NCBI GenBank assembly: GCA_028023455.1
Contig: JAQFVV010000152.1
Span: forward strand, 1,178,001-1,242,000
Reading direction: 5' to 3'
Length of the DNA: 64,000 nt
Origin: Epiperipatus broadwayi
Taxonomy: Eukaryota; Onychophora; Udeonychophora; Euonychophora; Peripatidae
Under the pieces are notes generated by a model, which had not been told where the DNA came from, ran no database searches, and saw nothing but the letters and a program-made list of their open reading frames with translations. The translations under genes and the position numbers were made by a program. Shown piece by piece: positions 27,590-39,746 of the stretch (within the stretch, counting starts at the first letter, position 1; every line of letters starts with the position of its first letter).

Positions 27590-28290
27590 TACCTACACAA
27601 GTGTGGAGATGCATGTCTGAGAGGTACTTGCTAAATAGCCACTGTACATCGCTTGGTGGCACTGTTTCTATGGGAAAACATAGTGATATAACATTCCCAG
27701 GCCTGTCGATACTTAAACAATTTACGTTATTTTTAAATAAGGCTTTTTTTTCTTAAAAATGTGTGTTATTCTTTTTTTTTTAAAAAGCACCTTTTTTTCT
27801 TTTTATAAAAAAAAGCAGTGTTTTTGAAATAATACGCCTTTATTTTTCTTTAAAATGTATCTTATTCTTATTTTTTTTTAGTTTTTGTAAAAAAAAAAAG
27901 TGTTTTTTTGGTAATTATTTTTTGTAATTATCTTATATGGTGGCTTTTTTTTTGTAATTAGATTACATGTTTTTAAAAAAGCTACTTTTTTGTTTTTATT
28001 TTTCACAAAAAAGAGGGGGGTGTTTTCTTTTTAATAATACACCTTTTTTGATAATAACAGTAAGTTAGCCTACAATGTAAGATAATGTGTTCCAAAAAGC
28101 ATAATTTATTTTATAGTAATTAAGCAGAGGTGGTTTTCTTTCTTTTTTAATAATACTACAACAAATGTAATCTAAAAAGTGGCCTTTTTCCCCAGTAATT
28201 AATCAGACTCAGCTTTTTTGTTTCCTGCTTTCACCTTTTCTTTTTGTTTATTTTCTTATTACAGCAGTTACCTCCCAAAAAGGTCACTTT
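27590..28290. repeat. R6-related copy with long T-tracts
   Basis: Starts with the same head as R6 (GGTACTTGCTAAATAGCC, TTGGTGGCACTGTTT, ACATTCCCAGGCC) and runs into a pyrimidine-rich stretch of poly-T and AAAA blocks (27740-28290). The GC-richer right part seen in R6 is missing. Confidence 0.5.
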
Positions 28291-28794
28291 CTTTTTCTTT
28301 ACAATAAAGAATCAAAGATGAGGTTTTTTAAGGCTGGTCTACTTTTCTTCACCCACTACCCTTCAACACTGACAGTCTGATTGTAATATTAAATTAAAGC
28401 TTTAAAGAAAAACAAAATGAACAACACCAAAAAAAAAACCACTTTAGAATTGATTGCCTTACAAATACATCACAATGATAAAACAGATTCATTAAAAAAT
28501 AAATATGTAATTAATAAAAAAAAAAACTTTTTTGGCAGAAAAATGGAAAGTCTAACATTTTTGAACAACATTTGATTACCTACAACAATTGAAAAAACAA
28601 ACAAGCCAGAAATGACTTTGGAGACTAGTGAGCACAGAAACTGCCAAGATCGTGTACTAAGTATCATAGCTTTACCACATCAACATTGATTGACATGTAG
28701 CAGGATGTTTTGAGCCTGCAGAAAGACAATTGTGTCACTTTCTGTGTTTGGAACATCCCACAGTTGGATCATTATACTATTGCCTTCAGCCATT

Positions 28795-28943
28795 TTATTT
28801 TTCTCTGATGAGTCATGGCCAAAATGGGACTTTTTTATGAATACCTTTAATCGTGTGGTGGCAGAGCCATTTCCAAATTTAAAACACTTCCTCACTGCAT
28901 AGGGAAGCATTGCTGATACACTGACAATAAGTAGTAAGTAATA
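28795..28943 (-). other. coding-like segment, unidentified
   Basis: Minus strand: after an acceptor-like ttttccctag (ending 28961) the frame reads TPTDEYYLLLIVSVSAMLPY and continues FKFGNGSATTRLK to a donor-like AAAG|gtattc. The open frame actually continues to 28680 (SIMIQLWDVPNTES). GNG...TTRL followed by IMIQLWDV is faintly like a small-GTPase or ROCO domain, but the match is too weak to name. A decayed gene copy is possible. Confidence 0.2.
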
Positions 28944-29830
28944 CTCATCAGTTGGAGTCTAGGGAAAACCATTTGGAACAAAATTTCAACAGTTCTAAGA
29001 CATTCCAGTACACACAGCCTCAGATTAAATGGTAGCGAAGTGCCATTACTGATCATATGGATAAGAAGCCATGCAAATCTGGGTGGAACATTTCTGTGCA
29101 TATGCATAGAGAGTGACACCATCACACAGCCCAATTAAATGGCTATTATGATTATAGTGTTGTATTAGTCATAGGTTTGGTGTGTGCCAGAATTAAACAG
29201 CTTTTACTGATTGGTAGTGTCATAGTTTCAGCCATGTAAACTGCATTATGTTTTTGCTAAACAGCTACTATGATCATATTAGTGTATTAGCTTACATTTG
29301 CCCACAAAAGTGGTATTATTCTGTGTTTTTACACATTAACAAGAACCATATATTTAAACCCTGAAGTTATTTAAAAACTAAGATGTTTCATCTCTAGTGA
29401 TCTTCTAATCAGATGCAGATATTATTTTAATAAATCATTGAAATATTTGAACTACACAGGCCATGGTTATACTTTATAGAATGAAAATATGTGATTCTCT
29501 AAACATTCTTAAGTTTTTAAGTGAAAAAATTGAAGCATTCGAAAAACAAATAACATGAATTGATATTGTAATTGTATAAGATATAGAGTAACTTAAATTA
29601 TTTGAATAATGAAAAGCACAATAAATAAGAATTGACTAGCAGTAATTATTTACAATAATTTGTATATCTGCAAGTATGATAAACATCACATGACCATCTT
29701 CTCTTATGCTTGTGTATAACTGTTGTTAAAACAGGCAAAACTCACTATATATATTGCCACAAACAACAAGCTAGAGTAATCAATGGATTCCAGAAGGCTT
29801 GTGCATAAAATTACCATCTAGTGCCTATTC

Positions 29831-29889
29831 ATCCAATATCCCCAGACTAGTTTCTGGCTTATGGCCTTCATCAGTGAGGAGCCTTGGAT
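29831..29889 (-). ncRNA. hammerhead ribozyme candidate in R1, left copy
   Basis: Minus-strand fold, 59 nt. Outer stem I ATCCAA (29889-29884) pairs with TTGGAT (29836-29831); inner stem I TCCTCA pairs with TGGGGA. CTGATGA lies at 29874-29868. Stem II is GGC/GCC with loop CATAA and an A-A mismatch at its base (normally G-C). GAAAC lies at 29854-29850, then loop TA, then GTC (29847-29845), with cleavage expected after this C. Stem III is the minimal two pairs seen in animal type I hammerheads. The A-A mismatch may lower activity. Confidence 0.62.
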
Positions 29890-30354
29890 CTGAGAGCACT
29901 GCATCTAGATCTTAGGATCTAATGCAACCCTCCAGCAACCACCCCTTATCTCCATTTAACTACAAAACTATGAGTCTTAAACTGAAAACACCTTAATGTT
30001 TTCACTCCAAGCCCATTAGCTTGCTGTGTGTGGCAGTATATATAGTGAGTGTTGCCTGTTTTAACAACAGTTATACACAAGCATAAGAGGAGGTTGTCAT
30101 GTGATGTTTATTGGCTTAAAACCAATCCTGCCTAATAGGATAGTGGTGGCTATGGTTATTAAAGAACCAAATACACCAAATGTATGGGTACTGAACTAGG
30201 TTCACATCCATATGACTATATAACCTAATGGGCTTGGATTGAAAACATTAAGGTGTTTTCAGTTTAAGACTCATAGTTTTGTAGTTAAATGGAGATAAAA
30301 GGTGGTTGCTGGAGGATTGTATTAGATCCTAAGATCTAGATACAGTGCTCTCAG

Positions 30355-30413
30355 ATCCAAGGCTCTTCACTGATGAAGGCCATAAGCCAGAAACTAGTCT
30401 GGGGATATTGGAT
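30355..30413 (+). ncRNA. hammerhead ribozyme candidate in R1, right copy
   Basis: Same 59-nt fold on the plus strand: ATCCAA 30355-30360, CTGATGA 30370-30376, stem II GGC (30378-30380)/GCC (30386-30388), GAAAC 30390-30394, GTC 30397-30399, TTGGAT 30408-30413. Inner stem I is TCTTCA/TGGGGA with two G-U pairs. The left copy has TCCTCA here, so pairing is kept through the change. Confidence 0.62.
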
Positions 30414-31439
30414 GAGTAGGCACTATATAGGAATTTTATGCATAAGCCTTCTGGCATCAATTGATTACTCTAGCTTGCTATGTGTGGCAATATATCATGT
30501 GAGTTTTGCCTGTTTTAATATCTGCAAGTAATGACTTTGACTACTTCTCTTATGTATATCAATGGTAATGAAAAAATTATCAATATCAACTTCTTATATC
30601 ATTTCTCTATCAATCATTCTAAGAATAACATGATGATTTAAATTCATTATAATCACCAGCTGTAGCTTTAAAAGTATAGCACCATAATCATCACACAGTG
30701 AATCTATCTTTACTATAGTGAATCAACTCCATGTGCATATCATTTCACATAGGGTTAGCTGGTTTACATAAGATAATTAGCTATAATATATGCAACTCAT
30801 AAATTGATGTTTAATTATCCCACATGCTAAATAGTAAACTGTAATATGGAACATTATTGAATGAAACATAGAAAAAAATAAAGATATTCAACGACTCTAA
30901 ATTTAAACAAATCTAAATATTTTAATATAATGAATTAAAATGACAAATACTAATGGATAATTGGATATGACATATGTAGACATTCTATTATGCAATACAC
31001 TATTTACGAATTTAATTATTATTATTATAATAAAAGTCCATGCCCAACTTTGTCAAAAATTTTAACACAATACCAAACTTTGATGTGTGAGTTATGTAAG
31101 TGCACTACATATATAAAATAAAAAAGACAAATATCTAATATAGGAAAATATATACACATAACCAAAAAAAATATTTACAATTTTTCTTTCCTGAAACTAC
31201 AGATAAATATAATAAATCATAATAACAAAAAAAAACATCCATTTTAAAACAAGTATAACTTTCAACTATATAAATATGAATTTCCAAGAGTGACTACAGT
31301 TGGTTAATGATGAATATAGAAATTTTTTTCTAATGTTAGTAAAATAGCAGATAATGATGAATCTTTTTTTGTCAAAAAAGAAGGATAAATCAGGAATAGT
31401 CTTTGTGGTTCATTTGTCTGGATAAAATGTTTCTTTTTT

Positions 31440-33825
31440 CTTTATATCATAAATTAAATGTATGCTGCTTAAATGACATAAGAAAGTATAACTGTAAACT
31501 AGAAAGGAAAGCTGTAGAAGAGAATAAAAGTCTCAAGAATTTAAAACAACATTTTGGTATTGGTAGGAAATTTATATCTGCAATACGAAAAAAAGATGGA
31601 ATTATTACTAAAAAGAGAGATAACATCATCAAATAGGTAAAAGACTTCTATCAAGAATCATATAGTAATAAAGAACAAGTGCTCTCTCTATATATTAATA
31701 ATTATCTTCCAAATTGCCCAGAATTTTAAATGAAGTGAGACATGCAATTAAATTTATGAAGAAAGGAAATCCTCCAGGTAATTATGGAATTATAATTGAT
31801 ATGTTAAAAGAAGTAGGTGAAGAAATAGAAATTTTTTTAGCAAAGTTATATACCAAATGTCTCAATGATAAATATGTACCAGATGATTGGAAGAATGCAG
31901 TATTAATATTAATATTTTAAAAAGGTGATAAATAAGATATTAGAAATTACAGACCTATCAGCCTTTTATCAGTTTTATGCAAAAATTTTATCAAGATAAT
32001 TACAACTCGTCTACAGAGAACATTGGATTTCTGCCATTCAAGAGAACAAGCTGGATTTAAAAGTGGTTTTAGTACAGTAGATCATATCCAGGTATTGAGA
32101 GAAATTATAGAAAGGACAAATGAATATGAGTTGTCAATATGCTTTGGATTTGTAGATTATGAAAAGGCATTTGATTCTATAAATATTTCTTCACTGATTA
32201 AAGCATTGGATCACTAGAGTATATATCCAGATATTATCATATTTTAAAGAATATTAATAAAAATGTAACAACAACAATTAAATTACATAATGATACTAGG
32301 AAAGTCAACATTGAAAAGAGTGTAAGACAGGGTATATCTCCAAAACTTTTTACAGCAGTGCTGCAAGAAATATTTTGTAAATTAAAATGGAAGCTAAAGG
32401 AGTGAAAGTAAATGGAAATTATTTAAGTCATTTAGCTTTTGCAGATGATATACTTGTTTTTGAAAATGATGCTTTAGCGCTGCAGGAAATGTTGCAGGGA
32501 TTATCAGATAAAAGGAGTAATCAGCCATTAAGCTAATGCACATGTGCTTTGTGGATACTCTCACTTCTAAACACAAGATAAAGTCTTTGTGAAAAAATAA
32601 AATGAATCAATCTATCCTTTCAACCCAAACATTTATGTATGGGCAAATCTTAAGCATTTGTGAATGAAAGCATGAAGATGGTAAACAATCACTTTAAATT
32701 ACTTTTACTATGCCCGAATAAATGACACTTGCAACATTTTCCAGAATTTATATGACATTCTTAGTTGAAATTAAACATATGAAAATGAGATATTTATTTT
32801 ATATAGTGCCATGTTTTTATAAACTGTAATAGTAATAATCAGCATCATTCATTCAGGCATAGTAAAAGTAATTTAATGTGATTGCTTAACATCTTCACAT
32901 TCTCATTCCCAAATACTTAAGATTTGCTAATATATAAATGGTTGGGTTGAAAGGATAAATGGATTCATTCTATCTTTTCACAAAGACTTTATCTTGCATT
33001 TGAAAGTGAGAGTATTCATTTATACTTAAAAATCCACAAAGCACGTGTGCATTAGCTTAATGGCAGATTATTACTAGTACAGTTTATAAAAACATAGCGC
33101 TATATAAATTAAATATCTCATTTACAGATGAAAGTAGGACTGAAGATAACTGTTAAAAAGACTAAAGTAATGCTTAATAGATTTTCTCAAAATATGAAAA
33201 TAAAGATTGATTATGATGAGTTAGAAGAAGTTAACAGCTACAAATACCTTGGTCAGATTATTAATACAAGTGGAAACATAATGGATAAAATTAATCATAT
33301 AATTAAACTTTGGAGTGATTTTGGTAAAAATAACTTGATACTAAAAGGAAATATGCCTATGTTTTTGAGAAGGAAGGTTTTTAATAAATGTGTTTTACCA
33401 TTTTTTACTTATGGATCTCAGACTTGGACACTTAATAAAAGAGCAATACAGAGACTTCAGACCACTCAAAGAAGTATGGAGAGATGTATGTTGGGAGTAA
33501 CAAGAAGAGATCAAAAATGCAATATATGGGTAAGAGAACAAACAGGTGGTACTGACCTCATTGAAAAGATTAAGATTGAAGTGGAGGTGGGCTGGACATA
33601 TTGCTAGAAGAGATGATAATAGATGGAAAATTGAAATCTTAAACTGGATTTCAAAAGATTGTAAAAGACTTAGAAAAAAAATAACATGTGAGATGGATGG
33701 ATGAAATAAGAAAGTGTGTAGGGGTGATGGGGAAAAGAGAAGATAAAGATCAGAGAAGATGGATTGAATTTTGAGAGACTTTCATTCTGCAGTGGATTGA
33801 TAATGGTTGATGATGATGATGTTGA
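31440..33825 (+). pseudogene. RTE-type LINE (copy B), split by foldback R5
   Basis: Better preserved than copy A but 5'-truncated: it begins in the linker before RT (CKLERKAVEENKSLKNLK). RT motifs: NYRPISLLS near 31945, QAGFKSGFSTVDHIQ near 32045, motif A FVDYEKAFDSI (32146-32178), motif C FADDI (32438-32452). At about 32513 it is interrupted by the foldback element R5 and resumes at 33128 with MKVGLKITVKKTKVMLNRF, LGQIINTSGN and MLGVTRRDQKC. The end shows the GATGATGATG tail at 33805-33825. Several stops are present (for example 31918 and 32215). The 3' half (33128-33607) is a clean 159-codon frame. Confidence 0.85.
32514..33127. repeat. R5: foldback element inserted in RTE copy B
   Basis: Arms 32517-32718 and 32851-33074 are inverted copies. 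The tail of the right copy (TTTATAAAAACATAG...) also appears inverted in the centre (32785-32835). It interrupts the RTE frame between LQEMLQGLSD and MKVGLKI. A possible target duplication is CAGATAAAAG / CAGATGAAAG at the two edges. Non-coding. Confidence 0.8.
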
Positions 33826-33839
33826 TTTTGTAAGTTAAT

Positions 33840-36560
33840 ATAAAGTAAATATTATACATATATTGTGACCATTTATTTTGCATAAAAAATAAATACAGGT
33901 ATAATCATGCATTTAAAAAATTTTTTTTATTATAATTCTAAAAGGTTAGCTGGTATTATCTCTGTTAACTTAATTAGGTAACTTAATGCTCTATCTTATG
34001 TATTTAAAGATATATAATTGCTTTTTTATTTATTTAAGAATATGTTAACACCAAGGTTGCTATCCATCCAACCACGAGCCTAACTTCCATAAATTTATCT
34101 GCTGAAGATAGTTAATTTTTTTCTTTCTTTTACTTCAATCTCTCTGACTATCTAAAAATGGAGAAAAGAGAAACTTTTCTGTAGAGACAGAAACTGAAAG
34201 TTCAACAATGCAATTCAAGGTATTCGTTGTCTAATATTCTTACAAACTTTGTCAATTTTGCTAAATCTTATTATAATATTTTCTTTAAAATTAGAGATTT
34301 ATCATATCATTTTGCCATTAACTATATTGATCTTATATGATTAATCTATGACTATGATGTTTATAGATCATCATAAAATATAATTATGGATTTACATTTA
34401 TTATACCGTGTTCATTTTATATCTTTATTCAAATATAGCTTTACTTTATACCTTATTATGTAAATTAATTATATTTGTATATATGTATTGATTTATAATG
34501 GGTTTGTTATATTTATAACCCACTTGGTTATATTTACAACCAAGTTAAAATAGCTGATGCATTTAATAATTTATCTATCAGTTTATAAACTGCTCATATA
34601 AAATATATAATTTATTTTGTTTGGATGTAACTTTAATATATGTTTCCATGGCAAAATATATTCAATCTGCTCTTTAATTTAACAGTCATTGTAATATTTG
34701 CAAAGTCATAACATGCAGATAATATCTCATTCCATTATAAAATCAACTTGATTTTTTAAAAAAAAATCTTTAAAAGAAATCGCTATTCTGTAATATTATA
34801 TTTTAAATGTGAACTCATTACTATGGAAAAATCTCTAATCTCCTAATGAGGATATATATATTTGTGATCATTTGAAATTGTTCCTGGAAATGGGATTTTA
34901 AATAAATGAAATAAGATAATGAACATTAAAGTAATTGAACTTATAACTGGAGGAAAATCATATCACTCCAAAGAAAAAGAGGAAGCTGCTTAAGGATATT
35001 TTTTTATCTTTTGTTTTTATAATTATGTTATTTGAAATGCATGTGATTCCAAGATTTTTCTCATCTCATTTTATATTTTTATTCAGATATATATCTACCA
35101 TATGATTGCATATTTAAGATAGTATGTACAAATGCTTTTATTGTGTCATTGTGTTTTAACACAGGAAGTAGTGTGATTGACTCTCATGGCAGCTGGTTCA
35201 TTGAAATTAAAATTTCTTTTGTTTCTTTTTAAAATTGTGGGGAAATCATTAGGATAACATTAAAAAAAACAGCATTCTCTGCAGCTTTAGCTCTTTTTTA
35301 AAATGGTGTATGACATGTTAAAATGAGATCAAATTTGATTTCTTATTAATATTTTTATTAATAGATTCATTTATTTTTTTTCATTTCTGCTCCATTTACT
35401 AGATTGCACAATGAAGACAAAGACACAATTTTGGTATATCAGCCAGACTGCAATAAAATGGATTAAAGATGTCTCAATGATTTTAATTTGAAGGTCTTTA
35501 TTATTTGAATAGTATTATTTAATTTATTATTATTATTTGACAAATGTATAATTTATTAATGTTATGTCTAAACCTATTTTTGATATTTGTACTCTGTTAT
35601 AAAAGAAGAAAGTGTTGATAAGATGTTAAAGAAATAAGAATCTCATTGCTATTATCATTGTTAATTAGTTAAAAGAACATAAATTATTTTATTTTTTAGA
35701 TTATCACTGCAAAGCTAGCATTCTTTATAACTAAATTATTTAATATTTAATACCCTGAGATCATTAATATTATTATTTATTATTGTTGTTTATGGAATGT
35801 AACTAAGATTTATCAAACAGCCATTAGTCTATCCATATTGAAGCAGTCGATTTTAGTTCAAGATCGAACTTCACTATTTTACCAGTTGACCCACATTTTA
35901 CCCTGCTTTGTTTGTCATATAAGTTATATGAGTAGTTCTGAGAAGCATCTATAAAATTTATAAATATAAATTTTAAATAAAAATTTTCTTTATTTATTTT
36001 AATATTAACTTCAATAGATGCAACCCAGATATATACATATATTACAGGAGCATATATATATATAATTAAAAATATTAAATACTGTAAATAATTTTGTCTT
36101 TTAAAATTATATATTTTTTGCTTATATTTTTAATGCTTTGTAATTATTTTTCTTCATATAATTACACAAAAATTCAAGATGGAAAACGCAACGTTAACTG
36201 TCCAAGAGTAATTAAAGGGGTGGGAACATTAGTTGTTTTATAGTTTTAAAATAAATTTTTAAATCAAAGTAAATGAAAGTAAAATTTAAAACAAAACTAA
36301 TTGATTTTAAGTTAGCTGTTAACATTTTTATCAAATCTATTTCCAATCTGGAAATTGATTTGAATTTATTTTTGGACAGTTATCTAGTGATTGCATCTCC
36401 AATAACAATAGAGAGAATATTTCTGTAGATTCAGGAGTCCATTCAAGTTAAGAAGTTTAATTAAAAACATTCTTTAAATAACTCAAAACTGATATAAATA
36501 GGACTAAAAATCTATTGTGTTAGAGTTTGGTCAATAGTCGCTAACTGACTTTATATGTGT
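33840..36560. other. no gene seen
   Basis: A+T-rich sequence after RTE copy B, with no coding signal and no repeat I could pair within the window. Confidence 0.45.
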
Positions 36561-36569
36561 TTGATTTTT

Positions 36570-36790
36570 GAAATGGTTTTTGAGTAGCAGGGCCTCAGCT
36601 GCCTTCCCCTCTGTCTTCAGCCTGACCCTTTGCCATGCAGAGATGTAGCTCCTACTGATCAAGAGTACCCATGCTGTCAGAGAACCGCTGAGACCAAGAA
36701 ACATGTTTTTAGCTTAAGTAGAATTTGCCTGCCACAAAAATCAAAAAATGCTGCCTTCTGCAGAAAATTTATCCGTATTTCATTCCATAG
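36570..36790 (+). other. GC-rich island with a Cys-rich open frame
   Basis: A frame without ATG reads about 70 codons (GLSCLPLCLQPDPLPCRD, then EYPCCQRTAETKKHVF). It could be an old gag-like or exon fragment. I do not recognise it, and no splice sites are convincing. Confidence 0.2.
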
Positions 36791-38259
36791 AATCATGAGG
36801 TAACAAGCTCAAAGTTATTATAATTGTATTACCTGAATTCTAACTACTAACTCTCTTTAAAATTAATGTTCTCTTTATGTTAAATCTCTTTTAACTTTCT
36901 AATTGGTGAGTATGTTAAATTAATGATTATTTTATTTCTAACAATTCTCTAATACTTAAATTAATCTCACTGTAAAATCTTTCATCCAACTCATGCTTCT
37001 TATTTTTCTTATAATTTAGTGCAGTTAGAATTTATTTTTAATGATATTTTTATATTTTTCACTTGATTTTTATTTGTAAATGTAAATCAAACCCAGTCTT
37101 ATGAACTTCTATATCTTGCTGTGGAATAGAAGAGGGGGGGTAATTAATTATTTCATGTCTTTATTTCTAAATAGCTCATAAGATTGGGTTTGTCTTTTAA
37201 ATGAATATATGTTTTTAAAAATAACATTTTATTGTAAATTTATTCAAAATGTATAAATACTTTGCAATCTGGGATGGATATTGGTGTCCATTAATTTTAT
37301 TAATTTTTTTATTGATCATCATCACCAAAAGGTTGGCAACCTAATTCTATTTTGTTATTTGCACTTTTAAGTGTGCAAATTTTAGTTTTTTTTATATATA
37401 TTAAACAAAATAGTATTGATTCAAGAAAGGGGAGTAATGCATCTTCATTAATTATAGTTTTAACTTCCAATAAATACTTTATCTTACATGGGTCATCATT
37501 TTAACATATCATTACATATTTGTTAAACCACTTAGGGCTTCAGTTTAGTATTTAAATCTAATGATTTTATATTCTTATAATAGCATTGCTGGCATATGTC
37601 AAATTATTAATAAGCCACATAGGGCTTTGATCTAATTTGTCCATACCTCACTCTGGGGAGTCCTGATCATCTTCATTTGTCATTCTTCTCCTCAAAGTAT
37701 ATATTTATATATTGCTTGTAGCTGTCTGTATAGTGTCCTCATTCATAACAGGGGTATAAGTCTACTCCCTGGAACAAGCAGGTTACTATAGTTGAAGCTC
37801 TGCATGGATGTACCATAATCTGGATGCTCATCCATGAAGCTGGGATACCACCTTAAAATCGAAGAATGATGAATGATGTTTTCTTGGCTGAAGTTGCCAT
37901 TTCTCTTTCACTGACATGATGCTAGTACTGCAATCTCATATAGTTCCTTTCATAGCCTGTTTACAAAATAAATTGTAGTGATGTGATATAATGAAATATT
38001 TTCCTCTTTAAATATTTTCATTGGAGTTTTAGATCCAACCTTTTAAAGCTGCCCTCCCCTTTATTGAAATAAGCTGTTCTCGTATTTATAGAGTTTTGCA
38101 ACATTCGATTGTTAAATGTCAAAAATGTAAATTAAATAAAAGTAAACAAAGCCATTGCAACCTTGAGTGTTTAGTTCCTGATCAGTTTTACTGATAATAG
38201 AAACATTGCTTAAAATAGACAATTGTAAGGTATTGCCTTATCTGATCAGGGATCAAATA

Positions 38260-38720
38260 TGGTTACTCAAGATATGACCAGCATGTGGACAACAGATGGC
38301 CACGAGAGGGTGAAACAGACCTAGAATAGAACTGAGTCAGAACACTTGCTAAGTGAAGCTCTTGAAAGGCAGATGTGACATTTCATCAGGTGCTCCAGTC
38401 AGCTCCTTTTTTCACTTAGCCTTGCAGAGAGGTTTACATCCGGACGTTCAAAAGTAAACCTAGGAACTGTATAACAGGTCGTATTTATCTTATTATTTTG
38501 TACACCTTCGGGCCCTTATTGCTATTTATATAGTTTGTTTATATATATATACATATTAAATAAGATAGATTATCTCCATATAACTCTGTAAATAAAGTCT
38601 TGTTATTTAAATTTACTTGCCGACCTGCCTCATTAATTAGCAATTATTTGTGTTATTTATATATTTGCAATCCAGCAGGCAATAGAGTGCTGCTGGACAC
38701 AGCATTTATAATAACATGAT
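38260..38720 (+). repeat. possible solo LTR
   Basis: GC-richer island with promoter-like and poly(A)-like parts in LTR order: a GC-rich start (GACCAGCATGTGGACAACAG), TATTTATATAG at 38523, AATAAAGTCTTG at 38591, and an end in TCCAGCAGG...CTGCTGGACA. No second copy is present in the window and the TG/CA borders are uncertain. Confidence 0.25.
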
Positions 38721-39104
38721 GCATTTTGCCATAACATGATTAATACAATGTAATGTCAATTTATTATATTCACTAAATAAATATTTTTCCTTTGTATACA
38801 ACATATGCTTTAGAAATAGCAAAATCTCATATAGAAATTAACTATAGGTCAAGATTCATTTATGTAATCACTAATAGTAAAGTGAATTTTGTAGAATTAA
38901 CTGTAGCTTTGCTTTATATAATCCCACACTCAAATATATATCTATATTTATGCACATATATATGTATGCTATATGCGTTTCCTTATTTCTTTTATATTTC
39001 TCCCAAAAAAACTTACAATTGTTTAATATTTACTTTTGAACTAAGTAGCTTCCCCTTTGTAGAAGTTTGCACGAATGTGCATAATATAGATATGAAAAGA
39101 TAAA

Positions 39105-39185
39105 CAAGGCAAAACTTTCCATACAGTAGCGCCACCCTGTGCCAACCAGAGTAATCAATGGATGCTAGTATAAGAGATGGTGATC
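39105..39185. repeat. R1 end fragment
   Basis: Short piece with the R1 end (AGAGTAATCAATGGATGCTA, preceded by AAGGCAAAACTTTCCATACA) joined to the GTGATCATGTG module. It lies about 500 bp beyond the 3' end of the FABP gene. Confidence 0.5.
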
Positions 39186-39647
39186 ATGTGTTATGAGAAG
39201 ATAATTTTTATATCATAGTTTTAAGTAAATGCAAAAAAATAATAATAACATCACTGCTTAATTTTAAATGATTTATAGCAATTTTATTTTTTCATGAAAT
39301 CTATCAAATATTATAAATTATTAATATTTAGTTTTTAAATAATTCACTTGTAATGGGTAAATATGTTAAGAAAAGAATACTATATTTTAAAAATAAAACA
39401 CATTTTATTTCATTTTAAATTTTTAAAAAAAATTACAAGGCGAGAAACTCTCTTCTTGCATTCTAAAAAAAAGAAAAAGAAAATAAAATCGTTTTAAGAA
39501 ATGTATAAAACATTTTCAATATTGGTTAATGGTTTAAAATTAATTAATCAATTATTAGAAATATTTAAAAATTAATGATGTTTTTTTTCCAGTTTACGTT
39601 ATCAATATATGTTTTGATATCATTGGAACAATATATAGAAAAAGAAA

Positions 39648-39653
39648 TTTAAT
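39648..39653 (-). terminator. poly(A) signal of the FABP gene (ATTAAA)
   Basis: Minus-strand ATTAAA, the commonest variant signal, 42 nt beyond the FABP stop codon. No AATAAA is seen closer. Such hexamers are frequent by chance in this composition. Confidence 0.4.
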
Positions 39654-39695
39654 CTAAACTTTTGATACTCTTAATGAATAAATAATATTACCTTT

Positions 39696-39746
39696 TTATG
39701 CTTTTTTATAACGTCTTGTAGCGATAAGATCTCCAGCTTTGTAGGT
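39696..39746 (-). CDS. FABP exon 4 (stop codon)
   Basis: 51 nt including the TAA at 39698-39696, again the canonical length. The acceptor is ccctag|ACC. It encodes TYKAGDLIATRRYKKA, with the Arg-x-Tyr pair (R126/Y128 in vertebrate numbering) that binds the fatty-acid carboxylate. Confidence 0.92.
   Translation of the reverse strand, partial: TYKAGDLIATRRYKKA

Larger units (their letters stand above)
29696..30525. repeat. R1 inverted dimer with two ribozyme copies
   Basis: The left copy (about 29696-30030) is minus-oriented and the right copy (about 30230-30525) plus-oriented. Shared marks: TTTTGCCTGTTTTAA, a GAGTAATCAATGGATGCCAG-like end, the hammerhead, TTAGATCCTAAGATCTAGAT and AAGACTCATAGTTTTGTAG. 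A third, partial unit (30030-30230) lies in the centre with CAGTTATACACAAGCATAAG. R1 has no coding capacity. Confidence 0.8.
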
